Origin: Prorocentrum cordatum
Lineage: Eukaryota; Sar; Dinophyceae; Prorocentrales; Prorocentraceae
NCBI GenBank assembly: GCA_963575745.1
Contig: CAUYUJ010015027.1
Coordinates: 288,796-352,795, forward strand
DNA length: 64,000 bases
Direction of reading: 5' to 3'
Shown: positions 50,906 through 61,208 of the stretch, piece by piece
Numbering within the stretch: position 1 is the first letter of the stretch
Layout of the letters: every line of letters begins with the position of its first letter
Program-made: the position numbers and the translations under genes
The notes under the pieces: model-generated
Database searches by the model: none
Told to the model about the DNA's origin: nothing
Seen by the model: the letters and a program-made list of their open reading frames with translations, nothing else

Positions 50906-51204
50906 GATCCTGTTTGCTCCGAGCGTGGCTTCGGGGCCACGAAGTGTAAGAAAAGCTCTGGCTGACCGGCTGGCGGCAGCAGCGGCGGCCCTCCCACCGC
51001 AAGCCCTCCTGATTCGGGGGCGGCCAACCGGGGGGACCACGGGAGATGGATATCATGGTCGGGGCCATGCTGTCTCCTCGGAGCTCATGGCCCCTCTCCT
51101 CTTACCTCAACGCGTCCCGTGGCCCCCCCCTGGGCCGCGCACGCGCCTCGGGCCATGGTCTGCGACCCCCCCTCTCGGACGCACCCGATTGACCCGGGGC
51201 GGCG

Positions 51205-51322
51205 AGGGCGAGCGGAGGGAGAGGGGGAACGCGGCGCCGAGGAGCACTTGACCTACTCGACGAGCACGCTGACCGGCGGGGACGCGGACGTCCCGCACGG
51301 CACGATCCACTTCCCCGCGATG
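51205..51322 (+). CDS. Candidate exon, unknown
   Basis: The + frame reads GERGAEEHLTYSTSTLTGGD then ADVPHGTIHFPAM, ending at a clear ATG|GTGCGT donor at 51323. Third positions over the last 25 codons are nearly all G/C. The acceptor is not certain (perhaps GGCGGCGAG near 51207). No domain recognised. The GTCGTC/CGCCGC tract follows in the putative intron. Confidence 0.4.
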
Positions 51323-51589
51323 GTGCGTGGCCGCCGCCGTCGTCGTCCTCGTCGCCGCCGCCGGGGTCGCCGGCGTCGTTCCAGAGGCTCCCGGGGCGTT
51401 CCTGGAAGTTCTCCGTCGCCACGGCTGGGCGCAGCTCGGCAATCTTGCCAGGGTGGACCCTCGGAGGGGCCCGTGGCCCGCGGACTCATCTTAGTGTCGG
51501 CCTCTGGCGAGGCCCGTCTTGGAACCCGGGGCCGTCCACTAGAACTTCCCATGCAGTGCACGGTTTCTCCCAGGGCCGTAGGCGACCCG

Positions 51590-51645
51590 AGGAGGAGGAG
51601 GAGGAGGAGGAGGAGGAGGAGGAGGAGGAGGAAGAGGAGGACTGG
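51590..51645. repeat. (GGA)n microsatellite, short
   Basis: About 16 GGA/GAA triplets. Confidence 0.9.
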
Positions 51646-52170
51646 TCGCCTAACCCTCCACCGGGGCAGCGGCACGAGCGGAAGTGGCGACGTCCCAGGA
51701 CTGGGGCCGTTCCCTCGGCCCTGCGTTCCCAGATCTCCGACGGCCTCTGATCTTCCCTGGTCGCCGGGCCCCTGGGAGGAGTCCCTCCTCCGTGGCCAGG
51801 CTCTGATCCCGGGTCGCTCTCTGAGGGTCCAGGGGCCCAGGAAGGTCCCCCGGAGGCCGACGCGGAGAAGCGCTGGAGGTCTGGGTCTGCGTCCCGTGTC
51901 GATCGCAGGCCGCCGGAGCATCGAGAGGAGGGATCTCTCGAGGGCAGTCTGTGTTGCGTGCGCGTCTTTCTCATGACATCGGCTACTCCATGGGGCTGGG
52001 TCCCGAGGGGCTTCTCCGAAGTCTTTCTGTCTTTCGAGCAGTTCTCTTCCTCGCCTGATTGCTATTCTAGGTTCCATGGGGCCTCATTTCTTGCGTCTCT
52101 GGTTGCCCCTCTTGTGGCCTCTAGCGTCGTTTTGGGGCCAAAGACGACCCGAACCACAAGCGGGCGGACT
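51646..52170. other. No gene recognised
   Basis: Open frames exist on both strands across 51250-52077, but the minus frame contains a poly-Leu run from the GGA tract and lacks codon bias. Confidence 0.4.
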
Positions 52171-52199
52171 TTGAAATGAACGATGTGTACAGCATGTAC

Positions 52200-52425
52200 T
52201 CCTGCTGGTGCTCTTGCATCCTCTTCCTCCACTCTCCTCCATTCTTCTTCACCCCATCATCCACCCTCCATCCTCCTCAGCCTCCAATCTCCTCCCTCCG
52301 CCCTTCTCCTTCAGTCTCCTCCATCCTCAACTCTCCCCTCCCCTTCCTCCCGCATGCATCCTTCTCCCTATCCTCCTCCGTCCCCTCCGTCCTCCTTTTT
52401 TCTCAGGTGGCCCTCCCTCTCTCTT
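52200..52425. repeat. CTCCATCCTCC-type pyrimidine repeats
   Basis: Irregular TCCTC/CATCC units of 10-20 bp; Ser/Pro/Leu-rich ORFs are artefacts. Confidence 0.7.
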
Positions 52426-52599
52426 GTCACGCCCTGATACCGAGTGCCCTCAGCCTGCCGAGAGCCCACCAAGGACCGCGGCGACCTTTTGCAGACGTCA
52501 TTTCGGGTAGGAGCGAGGCTCGACCCCGATCCCCCGCTCGGCACAGGCGTCAACGGACGAGAAGAGCGTGGGCTAGGCAAGCGCGTCGCGAAGTTAGGG

Positions 52600-53545
52600 C
52601 CCGCAGTATCTTACAAGGTCGCCACGGTGAAGCAAACAGATTGGATCAGATGCAGAAACCAAGGCAGCAACAACGATATCGGGAGCAGCAGATGCAACAG
52701 CCGTCAGGGTCGTACCCAACGTGGACGTGCATGCTTTGTGGTGCTGAGAATTTGGTGTACGTATCAGGATTCGTGGAGGTTCGCATGTGATCCCCTCGCT
52801 CTGGTACCGCCGTTCCGGCGGCGTTGCCTGCGCCCGTGTTCTCAGTGAGTCGTTCGTTTGCTGCCAGTCGTTACAGCGCGCCGCCGCTGGAAAGGCCACC
52901 GCGCAGTTGGGAGGAGCCACCGTCAAAGAGGGGCAACTTCAGTCGGCAGGCACATGCTGATGCCACGTGGCCTACCAGCACAGAAGAGGCAGAAGCCCAT
53001 CCTGTTTTCCGACGCGGGGAGAAGGGGGCGAGGCAGAAGCAGAGGCGGCAAACGCAGGCCCTCGTCAAGCCCGCGCAGGCCCCCTCAGGCTCCCAGAGCT
53101 CAGCCCGCGTCGCCCCTGATAGCCCGAAACCGAAGCCTGCTGCTGATTGCGGCGCAAGTGAAGCGTGCGCCTCCCGACAGCTCACGGCGCGATCTGCGGG
53201 TGCCGCGGAGCCTTTTCCAGAGGCCCTCGCCCGAGCAGCTCGCCGAAGCGCAAGCAGGCCGATAGGGAGCTCCCAGCAGAGGCGCACGCCACTGCCACGG
53301 GCCCAATTTCAAGCCCAAGCCCTCTGTCGTGCCAGGAGGTGCACCCACCTGCCCTGCGCGCGGGGCAGGCGCTGTTCAGGGTGTCTGGAGAGGGAAGGCT
53401 CTTCGCGCCAAAGGCGAAGGTTTCGTGCGCGAGGAATGGTGGCTCGAGGAGTGCATAGCGGTTGAGGATGTGGAGCAGTGGCGCGACTGGTTTTTGAGGC
53501 GCGCCGCGACCTCCCCAGTCAGTTTTGCCAAGCATTGCTCTTGAA
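52600..53545 (+). pseudogene. Possible degenerate retroelement ORF1 with zinc-finger motif
   Basis: One frame reads QQQRYREQQMQQPSGSYPTW then TCMLCGAEN, a W-x-C-x2-C-G-x2-N start like RanBP2-type fingers; after a frame change CLRPC could supply the second Cys pair. Next comes a 200-codon basic, Pro/Ser/Ala-rich stretch (RRGEKGARQKQRRQTQA), then, in another frame, FVREEWWLEECIAVEDVEQW and RDWFLRR to a stop near 53544. I recall similar fingers at the start of dinoflagellate non-LTR retroelement ORFs, but no reverse transcriptase follows here. Frame changes argue for decay. Confidence 0.3.
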
Positions 53546-54265
53546 CTGGTTCGGTGGTGCGGAGCAGGTGCAGCGCCGTGACACCCCGCAAACCATGTTA
53601 GTCTTGCGCAGCGCACGCTAAGAGATGTCATTGCCAAGTGCCTGACAATTCGTGAGGTTGGCGGGGGCTGGGCGGTGATAGTGGGAGTGATTGGGCATGT
53701 GGCAGTTCCCCCCGCGAAATTGACCAGCACCGCTGTTTTCTTGGGGGGATCAAGAGTTTGTCACAGCCGTCCAAGATTGCCAATGACAGGTTATACTACC
53801 CCTCCCCCTTGGACTACCTCCTGTCCCCCCGCTGCTCTACTCCGCAATTTTTTGGGGGATGCGTGCAGTGGCGCCATTGATGCTGACGGACAGGAGGGAC
53901 GATTAATCGTCTGCGGTCTCCATCGTTCTTCAGCCGGCCCTCCTCTAGCTTCTTCTTCTCCACCGAGTGGCGAATTAATCTTGTCTGCGCGAACGACGGT
54001 CTCTGGCCGAGGGCCCTCCGACGGAACTCCCCCACGACGCCTCTGCGCTTCAAAACTCTCGCGTGTGCTGGCCCGAGCCAGACAAGGAGCATCGGGGAAG
54101 GAGCTCGAGCGAGAGGGTTCCGGACAGCCATAGCGTTTAAGTGGTCGACCGGGGCCGCATTGAGAGCCGCCACGCAGTGCAACTTTGACCTTCCAGGAAT
54201 TGCCGGCGGAAGACAGCCGCAGTTTCGAGGGCCGGTCGAGGACACAACGCATGACCCTTCTCTAC
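53546..54265. other. No gene recognised
   Basis: Unique sequence with short overlapping ORFs and no clear splice pairs. Confidence 0.45.
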
Positions 54266-54266
54266 A

Positions 54267-54424
54267 TATCATTCATTTCTAACTCTTCGGAAGTCCTTTG
54301 ACTTGTTTGGGGGCCAAGATCCTTTCATTTCTAATTGTTCTATCCTGGGCCTCTTCCTGGCCACTAGGGGGCCAGGAAAAATTAGAAACGAGCTAGTAGT
54401 GAGCATGATTAGAAATGAACGACG
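54267..54424. repeat. Nested imperfect palindrome
   Basis: Outer arms TTCATTTCTAA (54270) and TTAGAAATGAA (54410), a second pair TTTCTAATTG (54330) and ATTAGAAACG (54380), and an inner TTCCTGGCC/GGCCAGGAA pair around 54353-54377. Resembles a small MITE. Confidence 0.5.
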
Positions 54425-54735
54425 TGTACTTCAGTATCCCCCTCTTTTTGTTGGCAGCAGTTCTTTGACCGAGGGTTCTCGACCGATCGCCGAGCTCTTC
54501 CTCGGTACCTGTTGCAGGCGCGCGTGCCGAGATGGCGCAGAAAGGCATTGCGTTGACGGAGCGGGGACTGGGTATATTGGAGCGGTGGGGGACCGGATGT
54601 TTCGCATGTGTAAAGTGGGACCAAACCTTGAGACCCCTGGCCAGGGTGGATGGTTGGGGCCTGGGTGTTTTTTCTCCGCCCAGGGCGGGACACACTTTTT
54701 GATCGGCGGGGCGAGAGCGAACCTCTTCCGGCGGG

Positions 54736-55006
54736 ACACACACACCTATATATATATGTATATATACACACATACATACACATGTATGCACGTATGCATG
54801 CATGCTTGTATGCATGCATGCATGCATGCATGTATGCATGTATACAGATATGCATGTATGCATGTATGCATGTTTGTATGTATGCATGTGTGCATGTATG
54901 TATGCATGCATGCATGTTTTTATCTATACATGTATGCATGCATGCATGCATGCATGCACGCACGCACGCACGCACGCACGCATGCATGCATGTATGTATG
55001 TATGTA

Positions 55007-55040
<34 letters not shown>

Positions 55041-55362
55041 GATGGATGGATGGATGTATGTACGTACGTACGTACGTACGTACGTACGTACGTATGTATG
55101 TATGTATGTATGTATGTATGTATAGATGTATTGATGTATAAGTGTATAGATGTAGGTGTATGTATGTATGTATGTATGTATGTATGTAGGTAGGTAGGTA
55201 TGTATGTATGTGTGTATGTATGCATGTATGTGTGTATGTATGTATGCTTGTGTGTGTGTTTGTTTGTATGTATGCATGCATGCATGCATGCATGCATGTA
55301 TGTATGAGTGTGCACGTGTATATGTGTATGTGTGTATGCCTGTATGTGTGTATATTCAATAT
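54736..55362. repeat. Tetranucleotide tract (CATG, GTAT, ACGT, GCAC)n
   Basis: About 630 bp of phase-shifting four-base repeats: TGTATGCATGCATG, GCACGCACGCAC (54955-54980), TATG, GGAT (55040-55055), ACGT (55060-55093), then TATG and GTAG. CATG, GTAC and ACGT are self-complementary. Cys/Met/Tyr or His/Thr/Tyr ORFs are artefacts. Confidence 0.95.
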
Positions 55363-55609
55363 TGCATTGGCGCTTCGCGACATGCGCGTTGGCCTTCCAG
55401 GTTTGACATGCAGGCAGGAATGCAATAAGGTACAACGGAACATTTAGCGACCATTCGTTGTTGCCTTTTCTGGCCTTGCCGTTGTAATGATGTGTTTCGT
55501 TATTCTTCCCTCATGTTTCCGGTTCCTCTTCCTCATTCTCACCCTACCCTGCGAATTCGCCACCATGCTCAGCTCTTTTTGTGTAGGCCCATCCTAGGAG
55601 AGCCTCTTG

Positions 55610-56110
55610 CAAATCTCACGAAGGTTTTTAAGGGCTTGTTGGTGCCTTCTGGAAGCCTCCTGGGTTCCTGGGGGCCACTGGGGGCTTCCCTGGGCCACCC
55701 TGCTTCTAACCGCGGTTTCCTTGAACGACCGGGTCACGATTCGGAATGATTCGGGAGACGTCTTGGAGCCATTTTGGGCCGTCATGGGGCTGGGCCATCT
55801 TGGGGCCCTGTTGTGCCGTCTTGGGGCTCCTCTTGGACTGCCTGGAAGCCCTCTTGATTCAATTCTGGGAGGTGTTCTGGCCTCCTGGGCAGTCTCGGGC
55901 GCCTGGAAGACCGAATTATTGAGAATTCCCCAAATCATGCAAAAACCATGGGACATCATTTTTTTTTGCGTTTCGAATACCCCTTGGGGGTCTTCTTTGG
56001 GTCGTCTTCGGGCGTCTGGTGGGTGTCTGGGGCCTCTGTGGGCTCTCGTGGGGCCGTTCGGCCCTCCTGACCGATTTGGGCTCGTTGCCCAGGCCCCGCA
56101 GGGCCTTTAG
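55610..56110. repeat. G/T-rich CTTGGGCCGTC repeat
   Basis: Same type as 352. An island at 55900-55985 holds AATCATGCAAAAACCATGGG, which also occurs in the 28380 island as AATCATGCAAAAACCTCTGG. Confidence 0.78.
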
Positions 56111-56242
56111 GAGCCCCGGAAAGCACAGGGGACTGTTTGCCAGGGCGTCCAGGGTGCCCTCGGAGCCAAGGATCCAGAAGGGTCCGTTTGGGGGGGGGGG
56201 GCGGGGTCGCAGGGTCGCAAATGATACAAATAAAGAAGAGGG

Positions 56243-56287
<45 letters not shown>

Positions 56288-56290
56288 GAT
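56243..56290. repeat. (AT)n microsatellite
   Basis: About 20 AT dinucleotides with one shift, striking in this GC-rich context. Confidence 0.95.
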
Positions 56291-56446
56291 GTGTATTATG
56301 TCACTGCTGCCTGTGGTATCAGGCTCCATCCTTGTGGCTTCCCCGAAGGGAGGGGGCCAGACGGCGCTGCGGGGCTTGACGCTTCCTCCTGCCGAGTCGA
56401 TCGATCGGACTCTTCTTCTCCCCTTTCCCCCGTCTGCTCCTTATCT

Positions 56447-56520
56447 CTCCTCCTCCTCCTCCTCCTTTCTACCTCATCCCTGCCTCCTCCTCCTACTCCT
56501 CCTCCTCCTCCTGCCTCTCC
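56447..56520. repeat. (TCC)n microsatellite
   Basis: TCC triplets with TTTCTACC and CTGCC interruptions. Confidence 0.85.
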
Positions 56521-56535
56521 ACTGGATACCGGGAG

Positions 56536-56683
56536 GAACGAGGGGTGACTCTCGACGTGACGGTGTACGGAGTGCGCCTGGGGCCAGTTCCTGCCCCAGA
56601 GGCTCTGTCGCGATCGCCCGGGCCACAACTGCAGGAGCAGGCGTGGCACGGCGAGCGGCGACGAGCGCGGCACATAGGGGGAG
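56536..56683 (+). CDS. Candidate exon, unknown
   Basis: One + frame without ATG reads EERGVTLDVTVYGVRLGPVP, then APEALSRSPGPQLQEQAWHG. It looks like ordinary protein, with moderate G/C third-position bias. A possible acceptor is ATACCGGGAG; the frame runs into the GGATA repeat with no donor identified. Unknown function. Confidence 0.3.
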
Positions 56684-56832
56684 GATAGGAGGAGGATAGG
56701 AGGAGGAGGATAGGAGGAGGATAGGAGGATAGGAGGAGGATAGGAGGAGGATAGGAGGAGGATAGGAGGAGGATAGGAGGAGGATAGGAGGATAGGAGGA
56801 GGATAGGAGGAGGATAGGAGGATAGGAGCAGG
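56684..56832. repeat. (AGGATAGGAGG)n repeat
   Basis: AGGAGGAT and AGGAT units alternate about 15 times. Confidence 0.92.
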
Positions 56833-56866
56833 CACAGCAAGGTCGGAAGCGCCGGCCAGCCAGCAG

Positions 56867-56954
56867 GTGCCCCCACCGGAGAGTTTGGTCCTCCCAGGCC
56901 GCCGGGGGGCGGTCGCCGGGGGGCACCCTGCGAAGCTCAAGCTCGACGACGGAG
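56867..56954 (+). CDS. Candidate exon, unknown
   Basis: Acceptor GCCAGCCAGCAG at 56866. The frame reads VPPPESLVLPGRRGAVAGGH then PAKLKLDD before running into a GGA tract. No donor is seen. Short and uncertain. Confidence 0.28.
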
Positions 56955-57000
56955 GAGGAGGAGGAGGAGGAGGAGGAGGAGGAGGAGGAGGAGGAGGACC
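56955..57000. repeat. (GGA)n microsatellite, short
   Basis: About 14 GGA triplets. Confidence 0.9.
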
Positions 57001-57170
57001 TGGCGTGTGGCGCCGCCGGTTCTGGCCCACCACATTTCGGCACGACAGGCTGACGACGCCCTGGTTCTCAACCGTCAAGCGTCCCGAGCCTTTCCCAGCT
57101 GCCCGCCCCGCGGAGCGGGGAACGCGTCATCCGCTCGCAGGGCATGGCGTGGCGCCAGCGCTGTTGGAAA
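57001..57170. repeat. Dispersed repeat family E, copy 3
   Basis: GCCGGTTCTGGCCCACCACA, TCGGCACGACAGGCTGACGA, CCTGGTTCTCAACCGTCAAG and CCGCTCGCAGGGCATGGCGT, matching 46970-47105. Confidence 0.65.
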
Positions 57171-57277
57171 GAAACACACAGACACAATTAATCGCCGACT
57201 CCAACAACAATATAGGAAAACCTGGGAAGTGTGGGGGGGCAGTCCCGGCTGGCTTCAACCGGCCCCCCTAGTATTAA

Positions 57278-57432
57278 GTCGGGCCTGTCCCTCCACAGGG
57301 GGAATGCTCCAAAATAGTTTTAAAAGATAGTCTGGAGACTATTTGTGGAGCATGTTTGGGCTCATTTTGAATATGTTTGGCGTATTTTTCTATTTGTCGT
57401 CGAAAATCCCCCTGTAGGGGGACACGCCCGAC
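57278..57432 (+). mobile_element. Family A element, copy 5
   Basis: Begins GTCGGGCCTGTCCCTCCACA and ends TGTAGGGGGACACGCCCGAC. The A+T-rich centre has TATTTGTCGTCGAAAATCCC before the right arm. Confidence 0.82.
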
Positions 57433-57599
57433 TTTCCCCCAGTGGCCCCTGGAGCGGCCTCGGCACCTCCGTCCTGGGGCGCGGAGCGCTCCAGGGATCG
57501 CCGCCGGGGGCGGCGGCCGTGTGCCGAGGCCGAGCCTGTCGAGGCCTGCCGTGGCGACCTCTGGGAGGGCCCCTGGAGACCCGATGCTGCAAAGGAAGG

Positions 57600-57752
57600 C
57601 CTCCTCCTCCTCCTCCTCCTCCTCCTCCTCCTCCTCCCTCCTCTCCTCCTCCTCCTCCTCTCCTCCTCCCTCCTCCTCCTCCTCTCCTCCTCCTCCTCCT
57701 CCTCCTCCTCCTCCTCCTCCTCCTCCTCCTCCTCCTCCTCCTCCTCCTCAGG
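57600..57752. repeat. (TCC)n microsatellite
   Basis: Nearly uninterrupted TCC triplets. Confidence 0.93.
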
Positions 57753-57930
57753 TCTCATGCGTTTTTGGCCGTTTTCGGCGTCCAGGGGCCCTCGCCGGGC
57801 CTCGGGAGCGTCACAAAAACGATTCGGGACGAAAAACCAGTCTGGACCTCCGGGGCCCACGCACCGAAAAAATTGGAGCAGCCGGATGTCTGGGGCTGTC
57901 TGTGCGCAATCTGGAGCCGTCCCGAGTGTA
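57753..57930. other. Segment similar to 62800-62960
   Basis: CGTTTTTGGCCGTTTTCGGC, GGGGCCCTCGCCGGGCCTCG, GGAGCGTCAC and ACGGGACGAAAAACC-like blocks match TTATTTTCGGCCCC, GGGCCCTCGCTGGGCCTCGG and AGGACGAAAAACCCGTC near 62805-62880. A dispersed repeat with two copies here. Confidence 0.5.
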
Positions 57931-58070
57931 TCGGCCTCGGCCTCGGCTCGTCGGCTTGGCCGCGGAGGTGCGGCTGCTGCAGCGCGTCTCCGAGTACGTT
58001 GGCAGGCTGGAGTTCCAGCGGGAGGCCAAGGCCCAGAGCTCCGGGCGCCGCCCTGCCCTCTGCTGCTCCG
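57931..58070 (+). CDS. Candidate coding island, helical
   Basis: The + frame reads RPRLVGLAAEVRLLQRVSEY then VGRLEFQREAKAQSSGR, a likely amphipathic helix with G/C-biased third positions. Possible acceptor CCCGAG at about 57926; donor unclear. Another frame nearby also looks open. Unknown. Confidence 0.3.
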
Positions 58071-58312
58071 GGCTGCCGTGGGGCAGGCGAGGCTGCCTCG
58101 TCTCTGGAGGATCGAAGCGCGCACGGCAAGAATGGCGACGAAGAGCGACAGCGACGCGGAGATGGTCCACTTGGAAGCCCTGGGCGCCTGTGTCTCCGCC
58201 GTTTTGTTTGTTGGGGCTTCTTGGCGGGCGGGCCACCTGACGAACACGCCATGTTGTTTTTGCGTTTTTTAGACTATGTTTTAGCGTTTTCAGGCCTGTC
58301 GCTGCGAATCCT

Positions 58313-59286
58313 TATTGCGAAGGCCTTTACGGCCAGTGCCGCCGACCCTGAAGGGGGACGACGATGACGACGACGGCGGCGGCGGCGGCGACGATGACGA
58401 TGCTGACGTTGGCCAGAGTCCTCAGGGATGCTTCGTGGGGTCTTGGGGGCCTCTTCGGGCTTCCTGTGGGCCTCTTGTGGGCCTCTTGGGGCCTCTGGGG
58501 AACCTCTTGGGGCCTCCTGGGAGCCTCTCGGGGCAAAGGGTAATGTCCGTTCGGGTCCCCCGTCTCTGCACGCTCTTGGAGCCGTCTTGGGGACTTCTTG
58601 GGCAGTCTTGGAGGCGCTTTGGGGTATCTTGAGGTCCTCTTAGGCTGTTTTGGAGCCCTCCTGGAGGCCTCTTGGGGTGGTCTTGGAGGCCTCTTGAGCG
58701 GCGGGAAACGGAAAAGGCGAGAATGTCCAATTCTTTCAAACGCTTATGCAACTCAATGAATTTTGCCTTATGGAGCCCTCTCGGGAGTGCTCTTGGAGGC
58801 CTCTTGGGTAGTCTTGGAGGCCTCCTTGGCGGTCTGGAGGGCGTGAAGGCGGTTCGGACTGATCGTTTGGCGATTGGGGGGCCCCTTTGGACCGTCTCGG
58901 AGACCTCCCAGGGCTCTGTTGTCCTGTCTTACTCTTTTTGAGGCCCTGCAGGGGACCCCCAGGGTGGATGCGTATCTAACCCCCCCCCCGGGACCCCACC
59001 CCCCTCCCGACGGGGGAAGGGTCAAAGGGAAGGGGCTTCCCTTGCTCTTTCTGAGGCCACGGGACCCCCAGGGGGGATGCGTATCTGACCCCTCCCCCAT
59101 GACCCCCCCCCCTCCCGACGGGGGAGGGATCAAAGGGAAAAATCTTCCCTTCGACTCGATTATGCAATTTCTAGTTTTTTTGACTCGCTGACATGCTCAA
59201 GGAGGAGGGTGCAGGGAAAGAGGACGACGGAGACGACGACTGACGGAGACGTCAAGCCCCTCAGACACGCCGACAGGATCGGCGGA
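58313..59286. repeat. Dispersed 1-kb repeat family L, copy 2
   Basis: TTATTGCGAAGGCCTTTACG, GTGCCGCCGACCCTGAAGGG, GTCCTCAGGGATGCTTCGTG, CTTGGGGCC arrays, two copies of a CGTATCT(A/G)ACCCC...CCCCTCCCGACGGGGG block, GACATGCTCAAGGAGGAG and CAAGCCCCTCAGACACGCCG. Same orientation as 27899. Confidence 0.8.
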
Positions 59287-59396
59287 TATCATTATGTTTG
59301 TTCCCCTTTTTCACGATATCGTATGAGAAGTAGTACTAATTTTAATACTACTACCCGTATTTTTTTTTAGAATTTTTAGCACTACTTCTACCACTT

Positions 59397-59516
59397 ATTC
59401 CCCAATCAGTGCCTTCACTGAAGGGGTCCTCGCGGTAGTTGAAAGATTTGGCGAAAGTGGCCCGCCAATTTTGGTCGCACGCCAGGTTGCCGGGTTCCCG
59501 GTTCCGGGTTCCCAAC
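59397..59516. repeat. Dispersed repeat family K, copy 2 (inverted)
   Basis: CCCCAATCAGTGCCTTCACT, GAAGGGGTCC, AAAGATTTGGCGAAAGTGG and CGGGTTCCCGGTTCCGGGTT: the reverse complement series of 14105-14222. Confidence 0.7.
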
Positions 59517-59699
59517 GAAGCACAGCTATTACGTCGTACCCCGCAGTTGCGGATAAGAGTGAGGGGGCGGCGAGGACGTCGTCAGTCTGCGAGGCTCTGG
59601 AGAAGCCCGTCGCAGGCGCCTAAATTTTACAAATTATGCCGTGAGCCCGCCGTAGGCTCCGATTTTTTCGTTAAAGCAATGCGTGTGTATGTGTGTGTG

Positions 59700-60058
59700 T
59701 GTGGGTCGCGAGGTGGGTTGAGGGTGGGTCGCGGGTGGGTCGCGGGCCGGGTCGCGGGTGGGTCGTGGTGGGTCGCGCATGGGTCGCGGGTGGGTCGCGG
59801 GTGGGTCGCGGGGTGGATTGCGGGTGGGTCGCGGGTGGGTCGCGGGTTGGGTCGCGGGCTGGGTCGCGGGCTGGATCGCGGGGTGGGTCGCGGGCAGGAT
59901 CGCGACGTGGGTCGGTTGGGTCGCGGGCTGGGTCGCGGGGTGCGGGCGGGTCGCAGGCGGGTCACGGGGTTGGTCGCGGGTGGGTCGCGGGCTGTGTCGC
60001 GGGCTGGGTCGCGGGGTGGGTCGCGGGTGGGTCGTGGGGTGTGTCGCAGGGAGGACGA
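59700..60058. repeat. (GGGTCGCGG)n minisatellite
   Basis: About 35 units of 9-11 bp, GGGTCGCGGGT, GGGTCGCGGGCT and GGGTCGCGGGG. Confidence 0.93.
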
Positions 60059-60419
60059 CGACAGCAACAACGACAGCAACAATCATTCTAAGATTGTTCG
60101 CTGTAACTTGCCCGTGTGTCATTCAAAACGAGTTCCACACCCTCGATACCCGCCTTTTTTGTCTTCGATTCCACCCCCTTGGGGGGGATGTTTCCTTTTT
60201 GCGGGGGGCGGCGGGCTTAGGCAGGCGGGCGAACCTGAACGGGCGGACAATCCTTCGTGGGCGTACATGTGCCCGCCATTGGAATTGGTGTGGGCCCTGC
60301 AAAAAGAGGAGGGGGAGAACGAGGGAGAGTGGGAGGAAGGGATGGGGGAGGGACGAAGGAAGAGGGACAACGCCAGGAGAGAATGAGCGAAGAGGGGGGC
60401 GGTTGATTAGAGGCAGAAA

Positions 60420-60715
60420 TAGAGAGAGAGAGAGAGAGAGAAAGCGAAAGAGAGAAACAACACATAAACATATATGAGAGGTAGAGCAAGAGAGAGAGAG
60501 AGAGAGGGAAAGAGAGAGAGAGAGAGAACGAGAAAAAAGTAAAGAAAGAGGGAGGGAGAAAGCAGGAGAGGGGAGGGAAAAGGGAGGAGGGAGAGGAGGG
60601 AGAGGGAATAGGGCAGAGAGGCATAAGGATGAGGGAAGAGAAGGGGGAGAGAGAAGGGAGGAGAGGGGAGGGAGAAGGGAGGAGGGAGAGGGAAGAGGAC
60701 CAGGAAGGTAAGAGC
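60420..60715. repeat. (GA)n and GGGAGGAGG-rich purine tract
   Basis: GAGAGAGA runs at 60422-60442 and 60490-60530, then GGGAGAAGGGAGGAG units. Confidence 0.85.
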
Positions 60716-60829
60716 ATGAAGGTTCGAGGAAATCCTAGGCGAAAGCGCCGTTCCTGAAGGAAGTTTCGGGCGGGAGCCCACGACGGGCGGGCGATCCACT
60801 GACGGGCGGGTCGGGCGGGTGGGACATTC

Positions 60830-61208
60830 AAGCGGGAAGCGTGAGTATGGCGAGAGCGCGGTTACTAAGTAAATTGTAACGGCGTCCTTGGCGCAGCGTG
60901 CTTCCTGAGCGTCGAAATCGCGATTTCTGAATACATTTCATGGACGTCACAGGCGAGAGCGCAATTCTTGAATACAACGTGAGGGGTTCTCTGGCGGGAG
61001 CGGGGGTCTTGATTAAATTGCGAGGGAGTCTTGGCTCAATCGCGACGTTCCTGAATAAATTGTGAGGAAGTCTCAGATGGAAGCGGGGGTCCTGACTAAA
61101 TTGGGAGGAAGTCACAGGCGGGAGCACCGATCCTGAGTAAATTGTGAAGAAGTCTCAGGAGCGGGGGTCCTGAGTAAATTGGAGGAAGTCTCAGGCGGGA
61201 GCCGTTGT
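60830..61208. repeat. About 52-bp tandem repeat, diverged
   Basis: TCCTGA(A/G)TAAATTGTGAGGAAGT followed by CTCAGGCGGGAGC recurs about seven times. Confidence 0.75.

Noticed and set aside
54303-55443. Cys/Met- or His/Thr-rich ORFs up to 344 codons
   Set aside because: Created by tetranucleotide repeats.
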